From Micrococcales bacterium (lineage in GTDB: Bacteria > Actinomycetota > Actinomycetes > Actinomycetales > Microbacteriaceae): a DNA stretch of 64,000 bases. Of this stretch, positions 55,428 through 63,989 are shown one piece after another. The stretch's first letter is position 1, and each line of letters begins with the position of its first letter. The DNA lies in assembly GCA_017306245.1 (NCBI GenBank), contig JAFKIY010000002.1, positions 451,264 through 515,263 on the forward strand, written 5' to 3'. The notes below the pieces were generated by a model that was given only the letters and a program-made list of their open reading frames with translations, was not told where the DNA came from and searched no databases. The position numbers were made by a program, and so were the translations under genes.

Positions 55428-55634
55428 ATGAACGAGTCTCGCCTCTTCGCAGAGCTGCCGACCCGCCTTGAGCGACTGCTTACGGTGCAGCAGCTTTCGG
55501 ACTACCTCGGCGTGCCGGTCAAGACGCTCTACGAGTGGCGCACGCAGAAGGTCGGCCCTCGCGCCGTCAAGGTGGGGCGCGCGCTGCGCTACCCCGAGAG
55601 TCGCGTGATCGACTGGCTCGAGGCGCAGTCGTGA
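55428..55634 (+). CDS. excisionase/AlpA-like helix-turn-helix protein
   Basis: This 68-residue protein is almost entirely a MerR/AlpA-type HTH: LLTVQQLSDYLGVPVKTLYEWRTQKVGPRAVKVGRALRYPESRVIDWL. Proteins of this kind directly upstream of a tyrosine integrase act as excisionase or as regulator of integration. ATG 55428 has GAGG at the usual distance; the longer frame to 55272 reads through the terminator hairpin. It overlaps the integrase start (GTGA). Confidence 0.85.
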   Translation: MNESRLFAELPTRLERLLTVQQLSDYLGVPVKTLYEWRTQKVGPRAVKVGRALRYPESRVIDWLEAQS

Positions 55635-56866
55635 GCCGCCCCGTTCAGCCGCTGGGCACCTACGGGTCGATTTCGGTGAGAAAGCTCGGGGCGAAGTATG
55701 CGGCCACCACACGCTACCGCGACATGGACGGCGACTACCTCCGCATCCAGGCCACGGCAACCAGCGAGACAAAGGCCACGAACGCGCTCAAGGCGAAGAT
55801 CGCCGAGCAAGCGGGCACAGCGGGCGATAGCGATCTGGATCGCAACACCAGCCTGCGCGACCTCTCGAGCTATTGGCTGGAGGAAGTCCGCGTTAACGGA
55901 CGGCAGGCGCCGCAGACGCTCGATGCCTACGAGCGCAGCCTGGAGGTAGTCGTGCTCCCGGCGCTCGGTCAGTTGCGGCTACGGGAGCTGACCGTCGGCC
56001 GCGTCGATCGATTCCTGAAGGCACTGGCACCCCAACACCCGTCGCGCGCCCGTCGGGCCAAGATCGTGCTCGCGTTGGTCTTTGATCTCGCAGTACGACA
56101 CGACGCGGTAGGCAAGAACCCGGTGCGCGACACCGCACCTGTTCCGCGTGGACGTAAGGAGATTCGCAGCCTCGACCACGCCGAACTTGCGCGGCTGCGT
56201 GACGCCGTGGCGAAGTGGCGCACGGGCGAGAACGTGCACGGTCCCAAGCCTGACGGTCAGCTCGCCGACGTCATCGAAACGATCCTTGGCACCTCTGCGC
56301 GCATTGGCGAAGCGCTGGCGATCCGCAAGTGCGACGTCGACATGACCGTCTCGCCACCGGAGGTCACGATCAGCGGAACACTCGTGCAGCGCAAGGGGCA
56401 CAGTCTGTACCGGCAGCCTCAGGTCAAACACTCGAAGGACTGGCGAATCATTGCCGTGCCGAGCTATACGGCTCAAGCCATTCGCTCACGGCTCGCGATG
56501 CTCGGCAACGTGCCCGACGATCATCCGATCTTCAGCACCCGCAACGGCACCTTTATCTCCCCAAACAACCTGCGCCGCCAGCTTCGCGCTGTGCTCGCGT
56601 CAGCGGGGCTGCCGGAGGACCTCGACCTGAGCGCCATCACCCCGCACACATTCCGCAAGACCGTAGCCACGACGATCGACCAGGCAGCCTCTATAGACCT
56701 CGCCGCGGAACTGCTCGGCCACGCCTCGAAGGAGGTCACCGAGATGTTCTACGTGCAGCCCACGAAGCGGGTGAACCCGGTCACGGCGGAGATCCTCGAA
56801 CGATTAGCTCCCGACGGCGGCGGGTCGACGATCGGCAGCGCTGATCTGGACTGCGACGGCGTGTGA
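55631..56866 (+). CDS. int: tyrosine recombinase/integrase of the element
   Basis: This 411-residue integrase has an N-terminal arm-binding region, a SAM-like core-binding domain (residues about 75-165) and a catalytic domain with R224 (TSARIGEAL), H339-x-x-R342 (HTFRKT), H364 (LLGHAS) and nucleophile Y374 (MFYV), all present. It is expected to recombine at the adjacent tRNA-Lys 3' end. GTG 55631 overlaps the excisionase stop and settles the start. Confidence 0.93.
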   Translation: MSRPVQPLGTYGSISVRKLGAKYAATTRYRDMDGDYLRIQATATSETKATNALKAKIAEQAGTAGDSDLDRNTSLRDLSSYWLEEVRVNGRQAPQTLDAYERSLEVVVLPALGQLRLRELTVGRVDRFLKALAPQHPSRARRAKIVLALVFDLAVRHDAVGKNPVRDTAPVPRGRKEIRSLDHAELARLRDAVAKWRTGENVHGPKPDGQLADVIETILGTSARIGEALAIRKCDVDMTVSPPEVTISGTLVQRKGHSLYRQPQVKHSKDWRIIAVPSYTAQAIRSRLAMLGNVPDDHPIFSTRNGTFISPNNLRRQLRAVLASAGLPEDLDLSAITPHTFRKTVATTIDQAASIDLAAELLGHASKEVTEMFYVQPTKRVNPVTAEILERLAPDGGGSTIGSADLDCDGV

Positions 56867-56880
56867 GGGCCTGGGGATGC

Positions 56881-57873
56881 TCAGACGTCGAGTAATTTTG
56901 CGTCGGCGTGCACCTGTGCGAGTACGTCATCGAAGGTCGGTGGTTGCTCGGTGCCGTAGTAGAGGTCACGCATGGCGGCATCGTGTTCTACTTGGAGGCG
57001 CTCGGCGAGTGGCGAGGCGGCATCGAAGGCGGGTGATTCGGCGAACCCGCCGTCGGGCAGCGGCAGATCGGGCTTGCCGAACGCGGCGGAGACTTCGCGG
57101 GCGCTGTTGAGAATCTCGGCCACAAGGCTCCGGTCGGCGAACAGGTCGCGCACGGCGGGCGTAAGTAACAGAGCGTGGATGTCGTAGAGCTGGCGTCCGA
57201 TGCGCGGCCAGCCGTGGGGGCCTGTGGTTGCGTCGGGATTGCCGGCGAAGTTATTGACGCGCAGCAGCTTCTCCAGCAGCGTGCGGCCAGGGTGCAGGAT
57301 CGGGACGTCGAAGGATGCCAGGTCGTCCCACATGCTGGTGTCGAAGCGCGCGGCGTCGAGTTCTCGGCTGAGCAGCGACGTCACCGGGTGGTTAGCGTGC
57401 GGGTTCGGCCCGCCGGACTGCCCCAGCTCGACGAGGATCGCGGCGGGATCGGCGATCGCGCCCGGTGTGCCGCGGTGTTCCAGCGGCGGGTTCAGGTAGC
57501 CCGCGCGATGGAACGTGCCGGAGTTGCCGCCCGCGGTGACATCCGACGGCTCCGCGCCGGTGGCTGCAGCAGCACTGGCGAGGATATTACGTAGCGCGCG
57601 TTGCTCGGCGTTCTTCGACGGGTACTGGCCAATGACGAGCAGGTCGAGGTCTTCGGAGAATCGGCGGATGATCCGCAGCTTCTCCAGACTTGTGCCGCCC
57701 TTGAAAACGATCTCGTCGGGGTGCGCGGCTGTGATCGAGCGCAGCGCCTCGCAGACCCAGTAGTCCTTCTCTACGGCGAGCGGCTGCACCCCGAGGTGTT
57801 CCGCGGCGGCGAGGATCGTGTCGCGGAACACCCCTGGATCGTCATCCCGCCACAGTGTCGTCTCTTCGTTCAT
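56881..57873 (-). CDS. abiEii: AbiEii/AbiGii nucleotidyltransferase toxin
   Basis: This 330-residue toxin of the type IV AbiE system has the nucleotidyltransferase motif KGGTSLEK (residues 58-65) followed by RFSEDLDLLV with D75 and D77, and the conserved VEKDYWV near the N-terminus. AbiEii modifies cellular nucleic acid (tRNA or similar) with NTP and stops growth, aborting phage infection. Its start overlaps the stop of the antitoxin gene (ATGA), the canonical abiEi-abiEii order. It sits as cargo beside the integrase. Confidence 0.9.
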   Translation of the reverse strand: MNEETTLWRDDDPGVFRDTILAAAEHLGVQPLAVEKDYWVCEALRSITAAHPDEIVFKGGTSLEKLRIIRRFSEDLDLLVIGQYPSKNAEQRALRNILASAAAATGAEPSDVTAGGNSGTFHRAGYLNPPLEHRGTPGAIADPAAILVELGQSGGPNPHANHPVTSLLSRELDAARFDTSMWDDLASFDVPILHPGRTLLEKLLRVNNFAGNPDATTGPHGWPRIGRQLYDIHALLLTPAVRDLFADRSLVAEILNSAREVSAAFGKPDLPLPDGGFAESPAFDAASPLAERLQVEHDAAMRDLYYGTEQPPTFDDVLAQVHADAKLLDV

Positions 57874-58574
57874 GCGAACACCAGCGTCGCCAGCGCGGCG
57901 GATTCGGTGCGGCGGTCGGCGGCGGGCACCCGGTCGGCAAGGTCCGACCGGCCCGCGGCGGTCAGCAGCGCCCTGAGCCGTGCTCGCGTTTGCCCCGGTT
58001 CCGTCGTGGCAGCATCCGCGAGCCGCTCTGCGCGCACCGTGCCGGAGCGCAGCAGCTCGGTGAGCTGCCGGGTAGCCTGCGCGGGTTCGACCTCGACCAG
58101 GGTGGGCCAGTCATCGAGCACTTCGAGCATGGCAACCTCAGTCGGGGTCAGGCGCGTCGCGGCCCGTCCGGTGCGGGCAGCGCGGGAGACGAACATGACG
58201 GCACCGGCATCCGAGGGCGCTCGGTCGGGAACGGCGATCTGCGCACGCCGGGGAACCTGCGTCGACAGTCGAAGCGCATTCGCCGCGGACAGGCCCGCTG
58301 GCCCGACGCCAACGCCAGGCGTGAGAGCCTTGACCAGGCGTTCCGGAGAAGGCGGTGCCATCCCGAGCGGGGTCTTCGTTCCGCGCCAGTACAGGCCGCG
58401 GCGGATGCGCCGGAGTTCGCCTCGGTCTTCCAAGTCACCGAGCAGGTGGTGCACTGTCGACGGGCTGAGCTGGAGGTCGGAGGGCTGCCAGAACCGATCG
58501 CGCGAGGCAAGCACGGCCTGCCGTGCGCGCGCCGTACCCTGACGGTCACGATGGGGTGCAAGTGCAGCCGTCAC
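57870..58574 (-). CDS. abiEi: AbiEi-family antitoxin/autorepressor
   Basis: This roughly 234-residue protein has an N-terminal winged helix (LSPSTVHHLLGDLEDRGELRRIRRGLYW) and an AbiEi-type C-terminal domain. GTG 58574 is preferred to GTG 58598: a GGGAGG ribosome-binding site precedes it by 6-7 bases, whereas none precedes 58598. AbiEi antitoxins repress their own operon by binding repeats upstream; a matching pair of repeats lies at 58599-58655. Confidence 0.85.
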   Translation of the reverse strand: MTAALAPHRDRQGTARARQAVLASRDRFWQPSDLQLSPSTVHHLLGDLEDRGELRRIRRGLYWRGTKTPLGMAPPSPERLVKALTPGVGVGPAGLSAANALRLSTQVPRRAQIAVPDRAPSDAGAVMFVSRAARTGRAATRLTPTEVAMLEVLDDWPTLVEVEPAQATRQLTELLRSGTVRAERLADAATTEPGQTRARLRALLTAAGRSDLADRVPAADRRTESAALATLVFA

Positions 58575-58598
58575 GTCGACCCTCCCGTCTGACAACAC

Positions 58599-58655
58599 GA
58601 TACGAGATCCTGCGGTAATCTAGTTTACATGGTGATACGAGAAACTGCACTAATC
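58599..58655. promoter_or_regulatory. paired direct repeats upstream of abiE, candidate operator
   Basis: Two copies of a 22-base word lie 35 bases apart (58599-58620 and 58634-58655): GATACGAGA, two variable bases, CTGC, two variable bases, TAATC. Eighteen of 22 bases are identical. The abiEi start lies at the edge of the first copy, so bound repressor would cover the promoter. Confidence 0.6.
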
Positions 58656-58756
58656 GTCGAAGTGTTCGGCAAGACGCGCAATGAGTCTGGCTTGGGAGGG
58701 TATCCCAGTCTCGCGCTACGGACGATCGAAGGTCACGTCCACGCGAACACTACGGT

Positions 58757-59350
58757 CTAGCGATCCACTGCGAGCTGCGCATAGAAGGCGTCCTCTGCAG
58801 CGCGACGCCGAGCGATGTCGTCACGGACGAACCGTACGAAGTCCTCGTCCCGGTTGGTGATCGCCGATTCCTCGACAGTCGGGGCGGGGTCTTCGCCGGG
58901 CCAGGCAGCCTGCCGTGTTGGTCGGTCGCTGTCGAGGCGGGTGCCGCAGGCGGCGACCCAGTCATGCAGCCGTTGCTTGGCGTCATCGAAGTCGCGGTGC
59001 CAGCCGATCGGGGCCGAACCGTGCTGCTTCGGCTCGTATGCGCTCAGCCAGTGTTGGCGCAACGCCGACAGCTCCCAGATGAGTTCGGGATGCCGGTGCC
59101 ACAGCGGTGGGATGAGGCCGACGCTGAGTCCGTAGGTGTGCCGCAGCCAGTTGACCCAGGCGTTCAGCTCCAGCCATTCGACCTGCGCCTCCTCGGCGGT
59201 GAGCAGATTCCAGTTGATTGGGCGAGGGGGCTCCGTGGTGTGCGCATCGTCTTCGCCGGGTGCCGCCATCGGCTCGGGCTCGGGTTCATCGGCCGGCGGC
59301 GGCTCAAAGTCGAAGCCGGGGATGGCGAGCGTGTTGTCGTCGATTGGCAT
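58757..59350 (-). CDS. DUF4913 protein of actinobacterial mobile elements
   Basis: This 197-residue protein has an acidic proline-rich N-terminus and a DUF4913 core: EWLELNAWVNWLRHTYGLSVGLIPPLWHRHPELIWELSALRQHW, then a WHRDFDDAKQRLHDW segment. DUF4913 genes almost always lie beside TraG-like and SSB genes in conjugative or integrative elements. No enzymatic motif is visible. It follows the SSB gene by 9 bases in the same operon. Confidence 0.75.
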   Translation of the reverse strand: MPIDDNTLAIPGFDFEPPPADEPEPEPMAAPGEDDAHTTEPPRPINWNLLTAEEAQVEWLELNAWVNWLRHTYGLSVGLIPPLWHRHPELIWELSALRQHWLSAYEPKQHGSAPIGWHRDFDDAKQRLHDWVAACGTRLDSDRPTRQAAWPGEDPAPTVEESAITNRDEDFVRFVRDDIARRRAAEDAFYAQLAVDR

Positions 59351-59359
59351 CGCCGGACC

Positions 59360-59791
59360 TCACAGCGTGATCGGGCGGCTTGGCTTCGCCGCCGCGGCTT
59401 CCGGGGCAGTTTGCTCGATCCCCGCGCCCTGACCGCGGCTGCGGTCGACGGCGTAGATCGACCGGGCTGCATCATGTCCGAGGCGCTTGGCGACGAACTC
59501 CTCGCCGGTGATGGCTTGTCCATCGCGCTCGTAGCTGTACGGGTGCACGTAGCCCTCGGCGACGAAGTTGTCACCCTTGGCGAGCTGCGCGAAGGCCCGC
59601 TCCGCACTCCGGCGGTACATCACGAGGTCGTGAAACGTTGTCTCCTGCTGCGTGAAGCTGCCGTCGGGATTGCGCTCGAAATGCTCCTGGCCGATACGCA
59701 CGTGCAGGCGTGCTTCGCCGTTGGCATTGAACGAGAGTTGCGGATCAGTGGCGATGAATCCCGAAAGGGATTGTTGGGTGTGGATCGCCAT
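59360..59791 (-). CDS. ssb: single-stranded DNA-binding protein of the element
   Basis: This 143-residue protein has an OB-fold SSB N-terminus (TQQSLSGFIATDPQLSFNANGEARLHVRIGQEHF, then YRRSAERAFAQLAKGDNFVAEGYVHPYSYERDG) and a short C-terminal tail that lacks the acidic DDIPF end of the housekeeping SSB. AAGGAG precedes ATG 59791. It probably protects transferred or replicating DNA of the element. Confidence 0.85.
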   Translation of the reverse strand: MAIHTQQSLSGFIATDPQLSFNANGEARLHVRIGQEHFERNPDGSFTQQETTFHDLVMYRRSAERAFAQLAKGDNFVAEGYVHPYSYERDGQAITGEEFVAKRLGHDAARSIYAVDRSRGQGAGIEQTAPEAAAAKPSRPITL

Positions 59792-59857
59792 CAGAGATGC
59801 TCCTTAGTCTGGTCAGGTGACCCAAATGGGTCTCGGCTTGCTAGAGAGGTGCGCGCG

Positions 59858-61630
59858 TCATCCCCGGCGAAGCAGCCTCTCGACTCCAGCCCGTTGCGCG
59901 CTCAGCTCGGTGGCGTCGGGGCGCGCAGTCCACTCGCGCATCCGGGTCACGATGGGCGGAGCGGAGCGCAGCAGCACGAGCGCCGTGCCGTAGGGCAGGG
60001 TGCGGATGACGTCGGGCGGCATGATCGGCACGCGCCGCGTCGAGCGCTGATTCGAACGCAACCCACGCTCGCCGATGGTTACCGAGTCGGTGGTCTCATC
60101 TCGGTCGCCGATGAGCGTTGAGAGGTCCTGAAGGTCGCGGGAGCCGGATGCGCCGCCGAGCACGATCTTGGCGATGCTGGCATCCCAAATAGCTGTCGCC
60201 GCATTCTCACCCCAGCGCTCGCGCGCCTGTGCCATCGACTGCAAGACGGGCATCGTCGTCAGCCCGGTGCCCCCACCCTCGGCCATGAGCACGGGGAGCG
60301 ACGGTAGGGGTGCAAGGTTGCCGATCTCGTCGAGCGCGAGCAGCACCGGCGGGTCGAGTCGCGCGCCGGGCGAGCGCGCGGCGAGACGGCGAGCGGTCTC
60401 CACAAGGTCTTCGATGAATGCGGCGACGAGCGCTGATGATGCGCCGGCGCCGGCGCCCGTTGCCAGCAGGTACAACGTGCCCGAGTCCTGCAGGAACGCC
60501 TTGAGATCGAACTGCTCGTTCTCGCTTGGGCTCACCGCTCCGAGCACTCGCGGGTCGGCGAGCGCCGCCAGCGCCAGCGAGACCCCCTGCCAAATCGAGT
60601 CGCGGGTACGCGGGTCGGACTGGAGCATTGCGTCGAGCGACTCGGCCCAGCCGGTCGCCGCAGCGGAGGTGGACGACAGGATGGCGACGGCATCTGCCGC
60701 CGCAGCGGGATCGAGCGTCCAGCGGAACAGCTCGGCAGGTGGCCTACCGTCGAGGGCAGCCGCATGCAGCAGGGCTTGGAGCGCGGTGCGAGTCTTGCCC
60801 TCCCAGAAGCCGCCGTTCTCCACAGCCGGGCCGGAAAGCCCAGTGCCCGCCGCGAGCCCGGTGGCACGGATCATCGCCGTGAGCGGCAACTCGCATCCGC
60901 GCACCGGATTCCAACGCAGACCGGCGGGCACGCCCGCGGCGAGCCGTTGCGGGTCGAACACGGCGACCGGCCCGCGCTGCGAGCGGGCGCGGAGCGTGGC
61001 CGTGAGGTTGTCGGGGCGCGTCGAGGTGCTCACGACTGCGCCGGGGGCATCGAGGATGCTGTTGATGACGACGTGCGTGCCTTTGCCGGAACGTGGCGGC
61101 CCGATGAGCAGAATGGAGTCCTCCACCGAGGTCCAGATCCGCCTCCCGCGGGCGGTGCCGATCAGATAGCCGACGTCCTCGGGTCGGGGCTTTTCGAGCG
61201 AGGGACGGAGGATGCCCGCTCGGGTTAGTAGAGCGCGATCCGAGGCTGAGCGCACGATGTCACCGGTCTCGGCGATGCCGATGATCTTGTTCGGGTCAGC
61301 CTTCGAGCGACGACCCAGCTCGCGGATGAATCGCCAGAGAAACCATCCGGCGACTCCGGCCCCCGCGAGCATCACGCCAGCAGTCAGCCAATAGGCCACA
61401 GGATGAAGGGTCTCCGAGCCGAGTGCCGAGCCTGGGTCGTCGGCGTGGAAGACGACCCAGAACCCGGCCTCAATCCCCGCCGTCGGCTGCGGCGCTCCGG
61501 TCAGGAACGCCGCCACGTTGCCCGCGAGCCGCAGTGCTCCGGCGAGGACCATCGCACCGATCAGTGTGCCGAGCGCGAGGTTTGTCAGCTCGTCGCCGAA
61601 CGAGCCCGATCGCGTCGACGCGCTGCTCAC
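59858..61630 (-). CDS. TraG/VirD4-like coupling ATPase (TraM recognition domain)
   Basis: This 590-residue protein has two or three N-terminal membrane segments (residues about 15-45 and 80-103), Walker A LIGPPRSGKGTH (K183), Walker B VLLALDEIGNLAPLPSLPVLMAEGG and the TraG sensor region SMAQARERWGENAATAIWDAS. Coupling proteins bring the relaxed DNA to the secretion channel. GTG 61630 overlaps the stop of the upstream gene (GTGA). Confidence 0.88.
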   Translation of the reverse strand: MSSASTRSGSFGDELTNLALGTLIGAMVLAGALRLAGNVAAFLTGAPQPTAGIEAGFWVVFHADDPGSALGSETLHPVAYWLTAGVMLAGAGVAGWFLWRFIRELGRRSKADPNKIIGIAETGDIVRSASDRALLTRAGILRPSLEKPRPEDVGYLIGTARGRRIWTSVEDSILLIGPPRSGKGTHVVINSILDAPGAVVSTSTRPDNLTATLRARSQRGPVAVFDPQRLAAGVPAGLRWNPVRGCELPLTAMIRATGLAAGTGLSGPAVENGGFWEGKTRTALQALLHAAALDGRPPAELFRWTLDPAAAADAVAILSSTSAAATGWAESLDAMLQSDPRTRDSIWQGVSLALAALADPRVLGAVSPSENEQFDLKAFLQDSGTLYLLATGAGAGASSALVAAFIEDLVETARRLAARSPGARLDPPVLLALDEIGNLAPLPSLPVLMAEGGGTGLTTMPVLQSMAQARERWGENAATAIWDASIAKIVLGGASGSRDLQDLSTLIGDRDETTDSVTIGERGLRSNQRSTRRVPIMPPDVIRTLPYGTALVLLRSAPPIVTRMREWTARPDATELSAQRAGVERLLRRG

Positions 61631-62259
61631 GTCGGCTGCCCGACGATGCAGGTGCCCGACACTCGCCCGAGCAGGATGACCTCGCGAGTGGGGCTGAGGT
61701 CGAGTAGTCCCGGCTCGATCAGGGATCGGGCGGAGCCTTCGCTCTGCGCGCCAGTGTGACGGATGATGACCGCCACCGCGACCTGCTCGCCGGGGGCGAA
61801 TCCCTCGTCGCCGTGCACGGCCAGCAAATGCGCAGATATGCCCGCCCTCGGTTCAGCCGTTACCGGCGCCGGTGCCTCGCCTGGCTCAGCCGCCAGGGTG
61901 CCTAGGATCGGCTGCGTCACGATGTCGGTGTAGACACTGCCATCCTGTTCGTTGATGACCACACGGACGGGCGAATGGCGCTGCTCGATTACCTGGCTGA
62001 TGATCTGCGCGAAGGAGTGGCGCTGCCACCTCGGAGCGAAGGCCGGTGAGTCGAGCGGCCGACCGTCGACGGCGACGCTCAGCGTCGCGTCCCGCTGGAC
62101 GGTTATCGTGATGATCGGAAGCACAGGGGGGACTTGTGTGGGCGGCGCAGCCTCGGTCTCGCTGCTAGAGCGGGGCTTTCGTCGCCGCATCAGTGTGTCG
62201 CTCATGGCGCGCCCGAACTGTTTGAGTTCGTTTGCGCGTAAGACTCCTTGACTTGCCAT
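61627..62259 (-). CDS. element-associated hypothetical protein
   Basis: About 210 residues: a basic, serine-rich N-terminus (MRRRKPRSSSETEAAPP), then an extended beta-rich domain (ITITVQRDATLSVAVDGRPLD, SPVRVVINEQDGSVYTDIV) and a C-terminal segment with LLGRVSGTCIVGQPT. ATG 62259 is used; GTG 62292 and ATG 62205 are possible. It is coupled to the TraG-like gene, so a role in transfer is plausible, but I recognise no family. Its 5' end is one of the two diverged 71-bp repeat copies. Confidence 0.6.
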   Translation of the reverse strand: MASQGVLRANELKQFGRAMSDTLMRRRKPRSSSETEAAPPTQVPPVLPIITITVQRDATLSVAVDGRPLDSPAFAPRWQRHSFAQIISQVIEQRHSPVRVVINEQDGSVYTDIVTQPILGTLAAEPGEAPAPVTAEPRAGISAHLLAVHGDEGFAPGEQVAVAVIIRHTGAQSEGSARSLIEPGLLDLSPTREVILLGRVSGTCIVGQPT

Positions 62260-62293
62260 GTGAAGCAGGTACGCAGGCGTCACCGCCGACACC
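62223..62293. repeat. 71-bp repeat, copy 1 (left flank of the metal cassette)
   Basis: These 71 bases align without gaps to 63866-63936, with TGAGTTCGTT at the left end and AGGTACGCAGG exactly 44 bases further on in both. In copy 1 the sequence encodes the N-terminus of the upstream minus-strand gene and lies just before the regulator's promoter. Confidence 0.6.
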
Positions 62294-62301
62294 GAACGTG
62301 C

Positions 62302-62313
62302 AATAATCTGCGT
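62302..62313 (+). promoter_or_regulatory. -10 box of the KmtR-like gene, leaderless
   Basis: AATAAT (62302-62307) ends 6 bases before ATG 62314. The word AATCTGCGTAT (62305-62315) overlaps it and recurs, with one change, before the next gene at 63970-63980. Confidence 0.5.
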
Positions 62314-62679
62314 ATGGATGCAGATGAGCAGGTATGCGGGCTCGACCTGGACAGCCAGTTCGTGGAGCTCGCGGTCGAAGTATTCGGAATGCTCGCCGAC
62401 GCGACCAGGGTGCGGATCATTCTTGCCCTGCGAGCATCAACCGAACTATCGGTGAACCAGCTCGCCGATGCGGTGGACAAGTCCCCGCCGGCCGTATCGC
62501 AACATCTGGCGAAGCTGCGCCTCGCGCGAATCGTAGCGACCCGGCAGGAGGGGCAGAGGGTGTTCTATCGGTTGGAGAACGAGCATGCTTCGCAACTGGT
62601 TTCCGACGCAATCTTCCAAGCAGAGCACTCACTCGGTGGCACGCCACGACACCACCACGGCGAGAAGGACGAGGCATGA
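62314..62679 (+). CDS. KmtR-like ArsR-family metal sensor
   Basis: This 121-residue winged-helix repressor closely resembles M. tuberculosis KmtR: EVFGMLADATRVRIILAL, SVNQLADAVDKSPPAVSQHLAKLRLARIV and FYRLENEH. H91, E104, H105, H113 and H114 have the same spacing as the nickel/cobalt ligands reported for KmtR (H88, E101, H102, H110, H111). It should release its operator when Ni or Co rises and so induce the exporter downstream, whose start overlaps its stop (ATGA). The extra third histidine (HHH) is a small difference. Confidence 0.87.
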   Translation: MDADEQVCGLDLDSQFVELAVEVFGMLADATRVRIILALRASTELSVNQLADAVDKSPPAVSQHLAKLRLARIVATRQEGQRVFYRLENEHASQLVSDAIFQAEHSLGGTPRHHHGEKDEA

Positions 62680-63788
62680 CCGCGCGCATCCACGACGATC
62701 AGCACGCTGAACACCAGCACGAATGCCACGAACGCCCTCACGACGATTCCGGTCACAAGCATGCGCACGGTGCCGGCGGGCACCAGCATACTCACGGGGA
62801 GCACGGTCACGAGCATCCGAAGGGGTTCAAGGGATTCCTCTACGGGATCTTCGTCCCGCACTCGCACGACGCTGCCGACTCCATCGACGACGCACTCGAG
62901 GCCAGTGTGCAGGGTGTCCGCGCGCTGAAGATCAGCCTTGTCGTCCTCCTGATCACCACGGTCCTGCAAGGGGTCGTCGTTGCGTTTAGCGGCTCGGTGG
63001 CGCTGCTTGCGGACACTATCCACAACTTCTCCGACGCCCTCACTGCCGTGCCATTGTGGATCGCGTTCGTCCTCGGCCGCCGCGTCGCGAGCCGACGCTA
63101 CACGTTCGGCCTAGGGCGCGCAGAGGACCTCGCGGGTTTGTTTATCGTGTTCGTCGTCGCCCTCTCGGCTATCCTCGCCGCCTGGCAGTCCATCGACCGT
63201 ATGCTCCACCCGCAACCCCTCAGAAACCTCGGGTGGGTCATCGCCGCCGGCATCATCGGATTCCTCGGCAACGAGGCCGTCGCTATCTACCGCATCCGGG
63301 TTGGGCAGAAAATCGGTTCCGCAGCACTTGTCGCCGACGGGATTCACGCCCGCACCGACGGGTTCACCTCACTCGCCGTGGTCCTCGGGGGCATTGGCGT
63401 GCTCGTCGGCTTCCCCCTGGCCGACCCGATCGTCGGACTGATCATCTCCGCGATGATCGTCGCCCTTCTCATCGGCACCGTACGCAGCGTCGGCCGCCGC
63501 CTCATGGACGGCATCGAACCTGAGCTCGTCGACCGCGCCGAGCACGCCCTCCAGCACGTCGAACAGGTCACCGACATCGAACAGCTCCGCCTCCGCTGGG
63601 TCGGTCACCGCCTCCAAGGCGACGCGATTGTTCGCATCCCCGACGTCCCACTTACCGAGGCCAACCGGATCGCCGTCAACGCTGAAGCCTCCGTCAAACA
63701 GCACATGCCCAACGTCGACATCATGAACATCCGCACCCTCGTCGCAGAGCACGATCCGCCAGCGAACTCACGTACTCAGATACCCTGA
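62676..63788 (+). CDS. cation diffusion facilitator metal exporter
   Basis: This 370-residue CDF protein has 15 histidines in its first 50 residues, then six helices. The transport-site pairs are H116/D120 (ADTIHNFSDAL, second helix) and H224/D228 (ADGIHARTDGF, fifth helix), and a cytoplasmic C-terminal domain follows. The HxxxD form is typical of Zn, Co or Ni CDFs. The histidine-rich N-terminus and the KmtR-like sensor favour Ni/Co, with Zn possible. It is the metal-resistance cargo of the element. Confidence 0.92.
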   Translation: MTARIHDDQHAEHQHECHERPHDDSGHKHAHGAGGHQHTHGEHGHEHPKGFKGFLYGIFVPHSHDAADSIDDALEASVQGVRALKISLVVLLITTVLQGVVVAFSGSVALLADTIHNFSDALTAVPLWIAFVLGRRVASRRYTFGLGRAEDLAGLFIVFVVALSAILAAWQSIDRMLHPQPLRNLGWVIAAGIIGFLGNEAVAIYRIRVGQKIGSAALVADGIHARTDGFTSLAVVLGGIGVLVGFPLADPIVGLIISAMIVALLIGTVRSVGRRLMDGIEPELVDRAEHALQHVEQVTDIEQLRLRWVGHRLQGDAIVRIPDVPLTEANRIAVNAEASVKQHMPNVDIMNIRTLVAEHDPPANSRTQIP

Positions 63789-63865
63789 AACCGGCACCAC
63801 CCGTGAGTCGCCGTGCGAGCCGGCTTCCGAACTGTTGAACTCACGCGGGATTGTCCCAACTGCCG

Positions 63866-63936
63866 TGAGTTCGTTCGGCCATCTGCTCCCTCGATCTCTC
63901 ATAGGAGCGAGGTACGCAGGGATCGCCACCGATACC
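63866..63936. repeat. 71-bp repeat, copy 2 (right flank of the metal cassette)
   Basis: Copy 2 of the repeat at 62223-62293. Read on the minus strand it still gives PAYL, M, G and NEL in register with the N-terminus of the 61627 gene, with third-base differences, then loses the frame's sense. It therefore looks like a decayed piece of a paralogous gene start. Confidence 0.6.
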
Positions 63937-63977
63937 CGATTCTTGTAGAGATTTCATGATTTCTGAAAGAATCTGTG

Positions 63978-63989
63978 TATTGTTGACGT
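63978..63989 (+). promoter_or_regulatory. -10 box of the next gene, leaderless
   Basis: TATTGT (63978-63983) ends 6 bases before ATG 63990. An imperfect inverted repeat TTTCA...TGAAA (about 63952-63968) lies just upstream and may be an operator. Confidence 0.45.

Noticed and set aside
58629..58760. 43-codon plus-strand frame (MVIRETALIVEVFGKTRN...)
   Set aside because: It overlaps the abiE repeat region, has no ribosome-binding site and no recognisable domain.
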